Below, piece after piece: positions 42,496 to 52,179 of a stretch of 64,000 nucleotides of DNA. Each line of letters begins with the position of its first letter. Within the stretch, counting starts at the first letter, position 1. A program made the position numbers and the translations under genes. Source of the stretch: Marinobacter sp. F3R08 (GTDB taxonomy: Bacteria; Pseudomonadota; Gammaproteobacteria; Pseudomonadales; Oleiphilaceae); contig NZ_JAHKPI010000015.1 of assembly GCF_018860425.1 (NCBI RefSeq), positions 124,001 to 188,000 on the forward strand, given 5' to 3'. Below the pieces are notes generated by a model, which saw only the letters and a list, made by a program, of their open reading frames with translations, ran no database searches and was not told the DNA's origin.

Positions 42496-44712
42496 TCAGG
42501 CGGTCTTGTTCCGCAGGCTCCCGACGACCGCATCCAGAGCCCGATCAATCAAGGCACCTTGCTCGAGCAGGGTCAGCCTGCCACGCCGCATTTCATGGGC
42601 CAGTTCGGTTCGGGTTTTTTCAATGACCTTCAGGCCCATGCGGTTGACAAAAACAAAGCAGTCCGCTTCCTCAATAATGGCGGAAAGCTTGCATCTGAAG
42701 CTGGCACCATTGACGAGTCTAAACTCTACCCAATTGCCGATCTCGATACCGTCGATTTGGGCAACGTATTCAGAGATAGCGGCCTCTTCCAGCTCCTGCT
42801 GACGCTCAACGGCAGTCTGATGAATGGTGGCGATGTCTTCTTCCGGCTCCTCAGGTGAGTCCTGAAGTGCCTCGATGGCCGCATTGGTCCGGAATGCTTC
42901 GGCCAGTTGATGCTTGAGCTGTCCCATCATTTCATCCAGCCGGGATGAGTTGTAGGAAACTTCTTCCAGCCCGGATCTCAGTGACTTGAGCAGGCTGGGC
43001 ACCACGCGAACCCACTGATCCCTTTCGTCGTCTTCCTGGTGAGGGTGAAGGCACCAGATAAGATCATCTACAACCTTGACGGTAGCATTCCATCGATGTT
43101 CCACATCGTCCCTGAGATAGGCGAGAAACATCACCCGGCTCCAGCCATTCATCAGAATGTCGTGGATGGATTCCGGCAGCTTATATCGGGAGACTTTCTG
43201 CTTCAGCAGGTTATCGACGGTTTGCTGGGCTGTCTGAGATTTGATTCGGCCCCGCTCTGATTCCCGGGTTCTCTGTTCAACCAACGACGCCTTTCGGTTC
43301 TCCCGTTCGAGGAATTGCTCGAATTCCTGGTTGAGGGTGTCAAACAGGGCAACGTCGCCGTCGAATTCGTTCAGAATCCTTTGCACGATGTTGTGAATCT
43401 GCCCGTAAAGTTTATCTTTCGTTTTTTCGTCGCTGCTGCTCCAGCCAATGCCGGCCCTTGCAAGTGAGTTGAGAAGGCGTCTTGCCGGATGTGTGGCTTG
43501 GCTGAAGAAACTCTTGTCCCGGATAACTACTTTCAGAATTGGAATCTGCAGGCGACTTATCAGAACCTGAACCGGAGCAGAAAGGTTGTAGTCGTCAAGA
43601 ATAAACTCGAACAGCATCGAGACCAGATTGATGAGGTCTTCGTCGACCTCGTTCAGTGCGGGCTTGCGGCCATCTCCCGTATCGGCTTGGGCGAGTATCT
43701 GTTGCACCAATTGCCGGAGATCAACGCTTACGGGTTCGCCATCGCTCAGGTTGTGTTGATCCTGTCTGGCTTCGGGCAAGGATAACGAACTCAGGAGGCT
43801 GGCCAGTTCGGTGCCACCGACGACCCGAATATTGGGGTCCGTGGAGCGCGGCGAAACACCTGCGTTGGCGCGCTGACGTGCCAGCATCTCTCTGATTTGT
43901 TCAAAAACGGCGCTGCTTGCTGCCTGCTCTGAGGCGTTGGCCGTATCCTGCGATGAACTTTCCGCCGTCTCCGCATCTGCGGGCTGTGTCTTTGATGCCT
44001 CGTGTTGCTCTCCGGCCTTGCCGTGATACCTGAAGTTTGGAATGACACCGGCCTGGATCAGTATCCGATTAGCCTCATCCAGAAGCATGCCCAGGTTGGA
44101 CACAACGTAACGGTCAAACTGTTTGAGCAGGATCAAGCGTTCGCGAATCTGAATTTCCAGAGCCTGAATTGCTTCGGTGAATGCGCTGCACAGGTGTTCC
44201 GGCGCCATGGGATTTACCGGAGATTCGTCGGTGGCTTCCGGGTAAACCTGACTGAAGCGGGTCTGGAGCTGAAGCAATGGTCCCTGAAAGTGAGCCTTCG
44301 CCTTGGTGATCATGGCGTTGAGGGCAACCTGCTCCTCAAGGTCGTCGTTGCCGACCAGGGCGAGAGTGTCAGCGTTGTCCTGCTGGCTCAGATTTTCTTC
44401 CTGGAGAGGACCGGTATAGGGAGGATTAGAGAAATATTGGGCAACTGTATTCTGGAAATGCCGCTCTACACCCTTCCGTTTGATGCGGATTTCACGCATC
44501 GCTTCGAAATACCGATTTTGTTCGTTGTTGCTGCGGGCATTATTGGCCAGTTCGAACAGTGAATCGTCGACGGCGTCGAACGCGCCCTGCAGCAAATCAC
44601 CGAGTCCGGCGACAACCGTGTCCCGGATTCGGGTGACCTCCGCAGGAACCGGTCTGCTACTTCCGGCTTCCCTATGCTCGCGGAGATAATGTATGCCGGA
44701 CTGCTTGTTCAT
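42496..44712 (-). CDS. DUF1631 family protein
   Basis: A 738-residue cytoplasmic protein of an uncharacterised family (sometimes mislabelled thymidine phosphorylase). It is rich in helices and Gln/Glu; recognisable parts are RYFEAMREIRIKRKGVERHF near the N-terminus, LFEFILDDYNLSAPVQVLIS in the middle, and a small beta-rich C-terminal module (IGNWVEFRLVNGASFRCKLS). That last module resembles a PilZ-like fold, which would fit cyclic-di-GMP binding, but the RxxxR and D/NxSxxG motifs are not evident. Start at 44712 is the ATG that begins the family N-terminus. Confidence 0.82.
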   Translation of the reverse strand: MNKQSGIHYLREHREAGSSRPVPAEVTRIRDTVVAGLGDLLQGAFDAVDDSLFELANNARSNNEQNRYFEAMREIRIKRKGVERHFQNTVAQYFSNPPYTGPLQEENLSQQDNADTLALVGNDDLEEQVALNAMITKAKAHFQGPLLQLQTRFSQVYPEATDESPVNPMAPEHLCSAFTEAIQALEIQIRERLILLKQFDRYVVSNLGMLLDEANRILIQAGVIPNFRYHGKAGEQHEASKTQPADAETAESSSQDTANASEQAASSAVFEQIREMLARQRANAGVSPRSTDPNIRVVGGTELASLLSSLSLPEARQDQHNLSDGEPVSVDLRQLVQQILAQADTGDGRKPALNEVDEDLINLVSMLFEFILDDYNLSAPVQVLISRLQIPILKVVIRDKSFFSQATHPARRLLNSLARAGIGWSSSDEKTKDKLYGQIHNIVQRILNEFDGDVALFDTLNQEFEQFLERENRKASLVEQRTRESERGRIKSQTAQQTVDNLLKQKVSRYKLPESIHDILMNGWSRVMFLAYLRDDVEHRWNATVKVVDDLIWCLHPHQEDDERDQWVRVVPSLLKSLRSGLEEVSYNSSRLDEMMGQLKHQLAEAFRTNAAIEALQDSPEEPEEDIATIHQTAVERQQELEEAAISEYVAQIDGIEIGNWVEFRLVNGASFRCKLSAIIEEADCFVFVNRMGLKVIEKTRTELAHEMRRGRLTLLEQGALIDRALDAVVGSLRNKTA

Positions 44713-45183
44713 GGCAGACTCCTGTTTACGCCTCAACCGGATACATGACCGAGCTTAAATTTTTTGAATTCTCATTATTGGCTAAATTTACCGCATTTTG
44801 CTCAAAGTTAACATGACCAAACGCTCACGTAGGCGCAAATCTGAAAAAACGTGAAATGCCGCAAAGGCTCTCCTGAAGCCGGCTAATGTTGGGATCAACG
44901 TTAGTAACAAGGTCGTCCTGGTGTGCGGTTTTGTGACGGAGTCGGATTCGTTGTTGGCGGTCTCTCTCTCCTGATCAGGATAGGCCGGCTCGCAACGAGT
45001 GTGTCAGGTTCATGGAGGTGTTCCCTGTGTTTATTTCCCTGTGATTATTTTCTATCGCACACCTCGTTAGTGTTGACGGAGGATCACTGGGGGGCAAGCA
45101 TGCGGTTAAATTTTAATCGTTCAAGGGCGGGCGGCGCTATAACAAAAGGGTCTATAGCGCCGGGAGATTTGGCGTGTCGGGCG
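44713..45183. other. Intergenic region upstream of the DUF1631 gene
   Basis: 471 bases with no supported gene; a 93-codon frame at 44923-45204 has no signature or ribosome site. It should contain the DUF1631 promoter on the minus strand and the end of the CNNM/CorC transcript. A perfect 9-bp inverted repeat (GGCGCTATA/TATAGCGCC) lies at 45133-45161. Confidence 0.6.
45133..45161 (-). terminator. Stem-loop downstream of the CNNM/CorC gene
   Basis: A perfect 9-bp dyad with an 11-nt loop, 23 bp after the minus-strand stop of the CNNM/CorC gene. There is no T-tract, so termination is only one possibility; a regulatory dyad is another. Confidence 0.4.
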
Positions 45184-46476
45184 TTAATGTGTGAGGTGCA
45201 GTGAGCGCTTTTTGCGCTTTTTCGGATGTACAATGGCTGCTTTCACAACATTGTCCTTGATCTGCAGTACCTCTACCCGGTGACCGTCCACTTTCAGGCA
45301 GACGTTGGTGTCAGGGATGTTCTCCAGAGTTTCGGTGATCAGGCCGTTGAGTGTTTTGGGGCCGTCGGTGGGGAGCTTCCATCCAAGCGTCTTGTTGATG
45401 GTTCGCACTGCGGCGGTGCCATCAATGATGAAGGTGCCATTATCCTGAGGGATGATGTCCGGGCTGGTCGCAGCGTAATCCGTTGTGAAGTCTCCCACGA
45501 TTTCTTCGAGTATGTCTTCAAGTGTCGCCAGGCCGAGGACATCGCCATATTCGTCCACAACTATACCGAACCGGCGGCGACGCTTCTGGAAATTGATAAG
45601 CTGCGTATTCAAAGGAGTGCTTTCCGGGATGAAGTAAGGTTCCTGACAGAGCTGCATGATCATGGCCTTGTTAATCTCTTCCTGGAGGAGCAGTTTCGAG
45701 GCGCTTCTTAAATGCAGGGTGCCCTGAATGTTGTTGACGTCACCTTTGTAGACCGGCAGCCGGGTATGTTGGCTGCTGCGCAACTGCCGCAAAATCGTAT
45801 CGGTGTCGTCGTCCAGATCGATGCCCACAACCTCGTTTCGGGGCACCATGATGTCGTTTACCGTCACCTTTTCGAGGTCCAGAATGCTGACCAGCATATC
45901 TTTGTGCTTGGCGGGTATCAGGGCGCCGGCCTCGTTGACCAGGGTTCTGAGTTCTTCCCGGCTGAGGTGGTCATTGGCCGCATCCTCGGCGGAAACGCCG
46001 AGCAGTTTCAGTATGCCGCTGGTGAACAGGTTGACCGCCCAGACAATGGGGTAGAGAAGTTTCAGCAGTGGCCCGAGTATGTAGCTTGCGGGGAAGGCAA
46101 TTTTCTCGGGGAACAGCGCTGCAAGAGTTTTCGGGGTTACTTCAGCAAAGACCAGAATGACGATGGTCAAACCGACCGTTGCAATTGCAATTCCCGCATC
46201 GCCCCATATTTTCATGGCGATGACAGTTGCGATAGCGGAGGCAAAAATATTAACAAAATTGTTGCCGATCAGAATGACGCCGATCAGCTGGTCCGTGCGT
46301 TGCAGCAAACCCTGAGCCCGCTTGGCCCCTTTGTGGCCAGTTTTGGCCATATGTTTGAGGCGGTAGCGGTTGAGGGACATCATTCCGGTTTCTGAACTGG
46401 AGAAAAAGCCGGAGAGCAAGATCAGTGCTACGAGGAGCATAAACAGCGCTGTAAGCGATGTTTCGGGATCGTTCAA
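45184..46476 (-). CDS. CNNM/CorC-type membrane protein
   Basis: A 430-residue protein with an N-terminal DUF21/CNNM membrane domain (SGFFSSSETGMMSLNRYRLKH, three to four helices), a CBS pair (IMVPRNEVVGIDLDD, HTRLPVYKGDVNNIQG) and a C-terminal CorC-HlyC domain (VDEYGDVLGLATLEDILEE). This is the YfjD/HlyC-CorC family, related to magnesium transport. The start is TTG at 46474-46476. In E. coli and pseudomonads it adjoins ypjD and ffh, as here. It is 85 bp downstream of the CcsA-like gene. Confidence 0.9.
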   Translation of the reverse strand: MNDPETSLTALFMLLVALILLSGFFSSSETGMMSLNRYRLKHMAKTGHKGAKRAQGLLQRTDQLIGVILIGNNFVNIFASAIATVIAMKIWGDAGIAIATVGLTIVILVFAEVTPKTLAALFPEKIAFPASYILGPLLKLLYPIVWAVNLFTSGILKLLGVSAEDAANDHLSREELRTLVNEAGALIPAKHKDMLVSILDLEKVTVNDIMVPRNEVVGIDLDDDTDTILRQLRSSQHTRLPVYKGDVNNIQGTLHLRSASKLLLQEEINKAMIMQLCQEPYFIPESTPLNTQLINFQKRRRRFGIVVDEYGDVLGLATLEDILEEIVGDFTTDYAATSPDIIPQDNGTFIIDGTAAVRTINKTLGWKLPTDGPKTLNGLITETLENIPDTNVCLKVDGHRVEVLQIKDNVVKAAIVHPKKRKKRSLHLTH

Positions 46477-46561
46477 AAGAGGTGTCCTTGTATTGCTGGC
46501 AAGTATCGAAAATAGGGTTTGGGTGAGCTCTGTGTCAAGAGGCTACCGGCTGCTCGGGGTC

Positions 46562-47368
46562 TCAACCACCACGCTGGAATATGAGTTCCAGAACGAACTT
46601 GCTGCCATAAAATGCCAGCATCAGGAGCGCGCACCCTGCCAGAGTCCATCGGCTAGCGGTGATGCCGCGCCAGCCTTTTGTGTGCCGGCCAATCAGGAGC
46701 GCCACGAAAACCAGCAGGGACAGGAGCGAAAATAGTGTCTTGTGGGCAAGGTTCTGGGCAAACAGGTCATCTATAAAGAGGGCGCCGGTCACAATTGCCA
46801 GAATCAGCAGCACCACACCGGCCCAGACCATTTCAAACAGTAGCGATTCCATGGTCTGCAGGGGCGGCAGATTCCGAACCAGCAGGCTGTTGTAGTTGTG
46901 TTTCAGTTGTCGATTCTGAAAATAAAGAAGCACTGCCTGGATAGCAGCCAGAGTAAAGAGGCTGTAGGCTGTGACTGAAAGCGCGATATGAGAGAGCATC
47001 CCGTAACTTTGCTCGGATACCAGTCTGGAGGGGCCGTGCGCTACCAGGGCCAGGGTGATGGTAAGCCCGGCGAGCGGGTACACACCAAGAAACAGGCTTT
47101 GTACGGGCTTTTTGAGATTCAGTCCAAGCAGCAGGAAAACGATCAGCCAGGAAATCAGGATCGAGCTTTTGAAAAAGCTGAAGTCGAATCCGCCGTCATG
47201 GTAGACCGTCTGGCCAATGAGTAGTCCATGACTGGTAAGGGCGAGTACGCCAATAAGGGTGGTAATGGCGATGTTGCTTTGAACCCGGCCCCGAAAATGC
47301 AGGGCCTGCAGCGCTGTACCGACGCTGTAAAGAAAAAGGGCGGTGACCGCGAGAATCAGCGTTCCCAT
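46562..47368 (-). CDS. ypjD: CcsA-like inner-membrane protein (YpjD)
   Basis: A 268-residue polytopic membrane protein of the cytochrome-c-assembly superfamily, with about eight hydrophobic segments. Characteristic stretches are HIALSVTAYSLFTLAAIQAVLL and TLFSLLSLLVFVALLIGRH. The WWD haem-handling motif of true CcsA is not present in this form. ATG at 47368 is chosen over GTG 47386; an AAGGAAG sequence lies just ahead of it. It is divergent from ffh, a conserved neighbour. Function not established. Confidence 0.85.
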   Translation of the reverse strand: MGTLILAVTALFLYSVGTALQALHFRGRVQSNIAITTLIGVLALTSHGLLIGQTVYHDGGFDFSFFKSSILISWLIVFLLLGLNLKKPVQSLFLGVYPLAGLTITLALVAHGPSRLVSEQSYGMLSHIALSVTAYSLFTLAAIQAVLLYFQNRQLKHNYNSLLVRNLPPLQTMESLLFEMVWAGVVLLILAIVTGALFIDDLFAQNLAHKTLFSLLSLLVFVALLIGRHTKGWRGITASRWTLAGCALLMLAFYGSKFVLELIFQRGG

Positions 47369-47458
47369 GACTTCCTTATTAACCACTGTTCTGACTGGGG
47401 ATCGGCGCTGGTTTCAGCCGATTTGACCGGGTTGGTCGTTTCAGGGCGATAGTCTGGT

Positions 47459-47464
47459 TATAAT
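47459..47464 (+). promoter_or_regulatory. Probable -10 element of the ffh promoter
   Basis: TATAAT matches the sigma-70 -10 consensus perfectly and lies about 87 bp before the ffh start. A weak -35 (TCGTTT at 47436-47441) is 17 bp upstream. Confidence 0.5.
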
Positions 47465-47550
47465 GTCGCGATTATGCAACTGGAATCAAGGAGTCGTCGC
47501 TGGCTCTGTCGATTCACGCAATCAATTTATCCGGGGTACGGAAGAGCAAC

Positions 47551-48939
47551 ATGTTTGAAAACCTCCAAGACCGACTTTCCGGCAGTCTGCGCAAGATTTC
47601 CGGCCAGGCGCGCCTCACAGATGACAACATAAAAGAAACTCTCCGTGAAGTGCGGATGGCGCTGCTGGAGGCGGATGTCGCGCTGCCGGTGGTCAAAGAC
47701 TTTGTTGAAGGTGTCCGCAATCGTGCCATCGGCCAGGAAGTCCAGCGCAGTCTGACGCCTGGTCAGGTGTTTGTGAAAGTGGTCCAGCAGGAGCTGGAGA
47801 GGGTAATGGGTGAGGGTAATGAGTCCCTTAACCTGAGTGTCCAGCCGCCGGCTGTGGTTATGATGGCCGGTCTCCAGGGTGCTGGTAAGACTACGACTGT
47901 CGCCAAGCTTTCCCGATTCCTCAAGGAACGTCAGAAGAAGTCCGTGCTGGTGGTGAGTGCGGACATCTATCGACCAGCAGCGATTCGTCAGTTGGAGACT
48001 CTTGCGGGTGAAGTCGGTGTTGAGTTCTTCCCGAGCAGCACCGACCAGGATCCGGTGGATATTGCCGAAGGGGCGATTGATGCGGCCAGGAAGAAGCACA
48101 TTGATGTTGTGATTCTTGATACTGCAGGCCGCCTGCATGTCGATGAGCAGATGATGGGCGAGATCGGCAGGCTGCATAAGGCGGTCAATCCGGTTGAAAC
48201 TCTGTTCGTGGTTGATGCCATGACCGGCCAGGATGCTGCGAATACCGCGAAAGCCTTTAATGACGCTTTGCCGCTCACGGGTGTGGTGCTGACGAAAACC
48301 GATGGCGACGCCAGGGGCGGTGCAGCTCTGTCGGTTCGTCACATTACCGGCAAGCCAATCAAGTTCCTGGGTGTGGGAGAGAAATCTGATGCCCTGGAGC
48401 CGTTTTACCCGGATCGAGTGGCTTCACGAATCCTTGGTATGGGTGATGTGCTCTCCCTGATCGAGGAAGCAGAGCGCAAGCTGGATCAGAAAAAAGCTCA
48501 GAAGCTCACCAAAAAGATCAAAAAAGGAAAGAGTTTTGATCTTGAGGATTTTCGCGATCAGTTGCAGCAAATGAAAAATATGGGCGGCATTGGTGGCTTG
48601 CTCGACAAGCTTCCGGGAATGGGGCAGATGGCCCAGGTGGCCCAGCAGCAGGTTAATGACAAGTCTATGGGGCAGATGGAGGCCATTATCTGCTCAATGA
48701 CACCGAAGGAGCGGCGTTACCCTGATGTGATCAACAATTCCCGTAAACGTCGGATTGCCACCGGGTCGGGCACCCAGATACAGGACGTGAATCGCCTGCT
48801 GAAGCAGCACAAGCAGATGCAGAAAATGATGAAAAAGTTTGGCAAGAAAGGCGGTATGGCGAATATGATGCGCGGCATGGGAGGCATGATGCCACCTGGC
48901 GGCGGAGGCGGCGGAATGCCCCCGTTTGGCCGTATGTAA
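47551..48939 (+). CDS. ffh: Ffh, signal recognition particle GTPase
   Basis: A 462-residue SRP protein. N domain, then a G domain with G1 GLQGAGKTTTVAKL, G3 DTAGRLHVDE and G4 TKTDGDARGG, then the methionine-rich M domain that binds 4.5S RNA and signal sequences (from about residue 330; RRIATGSGTQIQDVNRLL). The tail is glycine- and methionine-rich. It directs nascent membrane proteins to FtsY. No 4.5S RNA gene is seen in the window. Confidence 0.97.
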   Translation: MFENLQDRLSGSLRKISGQARLTDDNIKETLREVRMALLEADVALPVVKDFVEGVRNRAIGQEVQRSLTPGQVFVKVVQQELERVMGEGNESLNLSVQPPAVVMMAGLQGAGKTTTVAKLSRFLKERQKKSVLVVSADIYRPAAIRQLETLAGEVGVEFFPSSTDQDPVDIAEGAIDAARKKHIDVVILDTAGRLHVDEQMMGEIGRLHKAVNPVETLFVVDAMTGQDAANTAKAFNDALPLTGVVLTKTDGDARGGAALSVRHITGKPIKFLGVGEKSDALEPFYPDRVASRILGMGDVLSLIEEAERKLDQKKAQKLTKKIKKGKSFDLEDFRDQLQQMKNMGGIGGLLDKLPGMGQMAQVAQQQVNDKSMGQMEAIICSMTPKERRYPDVINNSRKRRIATGSGTQIQDVNRLLKQHKQMQKMMKKFGKKGGMANMMRGMGGMMPPGGGGGGMPPFGRM

Positions 48940-49102
48940 AAAGCCTTACATGGAAATCAGTGAAACAACTGGTTTTGCTGTTTTCTTTGGCGTTTATTTA
49001 GCATAGAATAGCGCCCCTTTCGAGTATGGGTCTTCGTGTCAGCTGGTGTTCAGCAGGCATGAATCGTACAAAGTTCGTACAACAGAACAGGATATTGGTT
49101 AA

Positions 49103-49342
49103 ATGGTAACAATCCGTTTGGCTCGTGGCGGCTCTAAGAAGCGCCCGTTCTACCATCTGACAGTCACCGACAGCCGCAAATCTCGCGACGGTCGTTTTAT
49201 TGAGCGTGTTGGTTTCTTCAACCCGATTGCCCGCGGACAGGAAGAGCGTCTGCGTGTTGATCGTGATCGTGTCGAGTTCTGGCTCGGTCAGGGTGCACAG
49301 ACCAGTGATCGCGTTGCGCAGCTGCTTAAGGGCGCTGAGTAA
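49103..49342 (+). CDS. rpsP: 30S ribosomal protein S16
   Basis: A 79-residue protein of usual length: [19 protein letters not shown] is the family start and [19 protein letters not shown] follows. It is needed for 30S assembly. First gene of the standard rpsP-rimM-trmD-rplS operon; a weak -35/-10 pair (TTGCTG at 48975, TAGCAT at 48999) may be the promoter. Confidence 0.97.
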   Translation: MVTIRLARGGSKKRPFYHLTVTDSRKSRDGRFIERVGFFNPIARGQEERLRVDRDRVEFWLGQGAQTSDRVAQLLKGAE

Positions 49343-49369
49343 GTTAGTACTGACCCCGGGGTTGATGGC

Positions 49370-49897
49370 ATGACACAGAATTCGCAGGAAACTGTGATCG
49401 GCCGGATTACCTCGGTGTTTGGGGTTAAGGGGTGGCTGAAGGTTTTCTCCTTCACCGATCCCAAGGAAGGAATTCTCGACTATCCGGACTGGACTCTCGA
49501 TCTGGATGGTAAGCGTATTCCGGCCAAGCTTGAGGAAGGTCGCCGCCAAGGGCAGGGGATCGTCGTCAGGTTGAAAGGTATTAATGACCGTGATCTGGCA
49601 CGCACATACTGTGGTGCTGAAGTCAGGGTATCTACCTCTGAGTTACCTGAGCTCCCTGATGGGGAGTATTACTGGTTTCAGTTGGAAGGCCTTGATGTGT
49701 TCACGGTCGAAGATGAGTGTCTTGGTAAAGTGCATCATCTTCTTGAAACCGGATCAAACGATGTTCTGGTGGTGCAGGCGACTGTCGGCTCCATTGATCA
49801 GCGTGAGCGTCTGATTCCTTATCTGCCAGGCGAAGTGGTTCAAGATGTTGATCTTGAAGCAAAGCGGGTGGTAGTGGACTGGGATCCGGAGTTTTAA
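49370..49897 (+). CDS. rimM: RimM, 16S rRNA processing protein
   Basis: A 175-residue 30S maturation factor that binds S19. The N-terminal domain starts VIGRITSVFGVKGWLKVFS, and the PRC-barrel domain carries EYYWFQLEGLDVF and ERLIPYLPGEVVQDVDL. It lies 27 bp after rpsP and 3 bp before trmD. Confidence 0.96.
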   Translation: MTQNSQETVIGRITSVFGVKGWLKVFSFTDPKEGILDYPDWTLDLDGKRIPAKLEEGRRQGQGIVVRLKGINDRDLARTYCGAEVRVSTSELPELPDGEYYWFQLEGLDVFTVEDECLGKVHHLLETGSNDVLVVQATVGSIDQRERLIPYLPGEVVQDVDLEAKRVVVDWDPEF

Positions 49898-49900
49898 CGG

Positions 49901-50647
49901 GTGTGGATTGGCGCAGTCAGTCTGTTCCCGGAAATGTTCAGTGCGGTGACGGATTACGGGATTACGAGCAGGGCAGTTCGTGATGGTCTTCTGACCTTCC
50001 AGAGCTGGAATCCCCGCGAGTTTACTCAAGACCGGCATCGTACGGTGGATGACAGGCCTTATGGTGGTGGCCCTGGAATGCTGATGAAAATTCAGCCCCT
50101 CAGGGACGCAATCCATGCGGCAAAAGAGGCAGCACCCGGAAACCCCTGTGTGGTTTACCTCTCGCCACAAGGTGAGGCGCTGAATCAGTCTGTTGTCGAG
50201 TCGCTTGCTGCCGAGCAGCAGTTGATTCTGGTGGCAGGCCGGTACGAGGGTGTTGATGAGCGCCTGATAACGGCGGAAGTTGATCGGGAAGTGTCACTGG
50301 GAGATTTTGTGCTATCCGGTGGCGAGCTTGCAGCGATGGCTGTTATCGACGCAGTTACGCGCCTCATCCCCGGAGCGCTGGGTCATGCGCAGTCGGCTGA
50401 GCAGGATTCTTTCGCCGACGGTTTGCTGGATTGTCCGCACTACACCCGGCCAGAAGTATATGAAGGTCAGGCGGTGCCGGATGTTTTATTGGGCGGTCAC
50501 CATGATCAGATCCGGCGTTGGCGGCTGAAGCAGTCGCTGAGGCGAACCCGGGAGCGGCGCCCCGACCTGCTTGCAAAGCGGGTGTTTACGGACGAAGAGC
50601 GTGAGCTGCTGGAAGAGATTTTGAACGAACCGGGTGCCTCTGAATGA
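49901..50647 (+). CDS. trmD: TrmD, tRNA (guanine-N1)-methyltransferase
   Basis: A 248-residue SPOUT enzyme that methylates G37 of tRNAs read by CNN-type codons, preventing +1 frameshifting. [20 protein letters not shown] is the family N-terminus. The trefoil-knot AdoMet site includes [22 protein letters not shown] and [15 protein letters not shown]. The start codon is GTG at 49901. Confidence 0.97.
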   Translation: MWIGAVSLFPEMFSAVTDYGITSRAVRDGLLTFQSWNPREFTQDRHRTVDDRPYGGGPGMLMKIQPLRDAIHAAKEAAPGNPCVVYLSPQGEALNQSVVESLAAEQQLILVAGRYEGVDERLITAEVDREVSLGDFVLSGGELAAMAVIDAVTRLIPGALGHAQSAEQDSFADGLLDCPHYTRPEVYEGQAVPDVLLGGHHDQIRRWRLKQSLRRTRERRPDLLAKRVFTDEERELLEEILNEPGASE

Positions 50648-50684
50648 TCAGGGCATTAACAGATTGGGTATCAGGAGCATTACG

Positions 50685-51041
50685 ATGAGCGGCAAGAACA
50701 ACATCATCAGTCAACTTGAAGCAGAACAGATGACCAAGGAAATCCCTGCGTTCGCGCCGGGTGATACCGTGGTCGTACAGGTTCGCGTAACCGAGGGTAA
50801 CCGTGAGCGTCTTCAGGCGTTCGAGGGTGTTGTCATCGGCAAGCGTAACCGTGGCATGAACTCCTCTTTCACCGTGCGTAAGATCTCTTACGGCGTTGGC
50901 GTTGAGCGTACTTTCCAGAGCTTCTCCAAGCTTATTGACAGCGTCAGCGTGAAGCGCCGCGGCGATGTTCGTCAGGCCAAGCTTTACTACCTGCGCGATC
51001 TGTCTGGCAAGGCAGCTCGTATCAAGGAAAAGCTGGGCTGA
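50685..51041 (+). CDS. rplS: 50S ribosomal protein L19
   Basis: A 118-residue subunit-interface protein. [18 protein letters not shown] and [19 protein letters not shown] are diagnostic. ATG at 50685 has an AGGAG site 9 bases upstream; the longer frame from 50634 overlaps trmD and lacks a site. A strong terminator follows at 51068. Confidence 0.97.
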   Translation: MSGKNNIISQLEAEQMTKEIPAFAPGDTVVVQVRVTEGNRERLQAFEGVVIGKRNRGMNSSFTVRKISYGVGVERTFQSFSKLIDSVSVKRRGDVRQAKLYYLRDLSGKAARIKEKLG

Positions 51042-51067
51042 TCAGCAATACGCTGGACAGCAGGCAG

Positions 51068-51095
51068 AAAAAGGCAGCCCATGGCTGCCTTTTTT
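51068..51095 (+). terminator. Terminator of the rpsP-rplS operon
   Basis: A 12-bp stem (AAAAAGGCAGCC/GGCTGCCTTTTT) with a three-base loop and T-run, 26 bp after the rplS stop. Confidence 0.92.
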
Positions 51096-51150
51096 GTGTC
51101 TGACGTTCCGATATTCCTGGTGTGGGGCATTTGCAGTTTGAGGGCTTGCC

Positions 51151-52053
51151 ATGAGAGCGGAAGACGAGTCAGTCGTTGTTCGGTTCGTTGATGCCATCTG
51201 GCTTGAAGACGGACTAGGCGAGAAGACACGGCAGGCTTACCGGAGCGATTTGTCCCGATTGTCGGAATGGTTGGAGGGGCAGCCTGGCAGCCCGGTGCTG
51301 ACAAAAGTTCGCCGAACCGACCTCCTGGCCTGGATGTCCCGGGGACTGGCGGACGGGATCAAAAGCTCCACGGCGGCAAGGCGGTTGTCCGGGCTTCGTC
51401 GCTTCTACCGTTATCTGCTGCGCGAAGGACTGATAGCCGAGGATCCAACTCTGCGGATTGATAGTCCAAAATTACCTCGTCGTCTTCCGGACTCGTTGAC
51501 GGAAGAAGAGGTGGATGCGCTGCTCTCTGAGCCAGATCCGGATGTTGCCATTGAGCTGCGCGATAAAGCCATGCTGGAGATTCTGTATGGTTGTGGCTTG
51601 CGGGTCTCCGAACTGACAGAGTTGCGTGTTGATCAGGTGAATCTGCGCCAGGGCGTGGTTCGGATTACCGGTAAGGGAGATAAAGAGCGGCTGGTTCCCT
51701 TGGGCGAAGAGGCTGTGGACTGGCTGCTCAAGTATATGAAGGACGGGCGGCCGGAACTTCTGAAGGGGCGGTCCTGCAATGCGCTGTTCCCGGGAAACCG
51801 GGCAGCGGCCATGACGCGCCAGACCTTCTGGCATCGGATCCGGCACTATGCCGTGCGGGTAGGGATCAGGAAGCACCTGTCTCCGCACACCCTTCGGCAT
51901 GCGTTTGCCACGCACCTTCTCAATCATGGGGCGGACCTGCGCGTTGTACAGATGTTGCTGGGGCATTCGGACTTGTCGACCACCCAGATCTATACCCATG
52001 TGGCGCGTCAGCGCCTCCAGTCGCTGCATCAGGCTCACCACCCAAGGGGGTGA
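51151..52053 (+). CDS. xerD: XerD, site-specific tyrosine recombinase
   Basis: A 300-residue recombinase that with XerC resolves chromosome dimers at dif. The N-terminal SAM-like domain starts VVRFVDAIWLEDGLGEKTRQ; catalytic residues are visible as Arg in YGCGLRVSELTEL, HTLRHAFATHLL (His and Arg), HSD, and Tyr in TTQIYTHV. Gene order with dsbC and hom is that of pseudomonads, so it is the housekeeping enzyme and not an element integrase. Confidence 0.95.
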   Translation: MRAEDESVVVRFVDAIWLEDGLGEKTRQAYRSDLSRLSEWLEGQPGSPVLTKVRRTDLLAWMSRGLADGIKSSTAARRLSGLRRFYRYLLREGLIAEDPTLRIDSPKLPRRLPDSLTEEEVDALLSEPDPDVAIELRDKAMLEILYGCGLRVSELTELRVDQVNLRQGVVRITGKGDKERLVPLGEEAVDWLLKYMKDGRPELLKGRSCNALFPGNRAAAMTRQTFWHRIRHYAVRVGIRKHLSPHTLRHAFATHLLNHGADLRVVQMLLGHSDLSTTQIYTHVARQRLQSLHQAHHPRG

Positions 52054-52179
52054 GTGGCCGGCGACTTGTGCGCGCGCGTGAACTTTCTTATTGCGTGCTT
52101 GTCGCATTGAATTGATTCCCGCTCTGTGGCAATACTGCCAGGGTTGTTTAACTGCTGACTGAAAAGGTTATTTCCCAGA

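Noticed and set aside
44923-45204. 93-codon plus-strand frame in the gap beside the CNNM/CorC gene
   Set aside because: Low-complexity composition, no ribosome binding site, and overlap with the end of a well-supported gene.
51151-52053. XerD considered as the integrase of the accessory segment
   Set aside because: It sits 40 kb away in the conserved xerD-dsbC-hom order and is the housekeeping dif recombinase.
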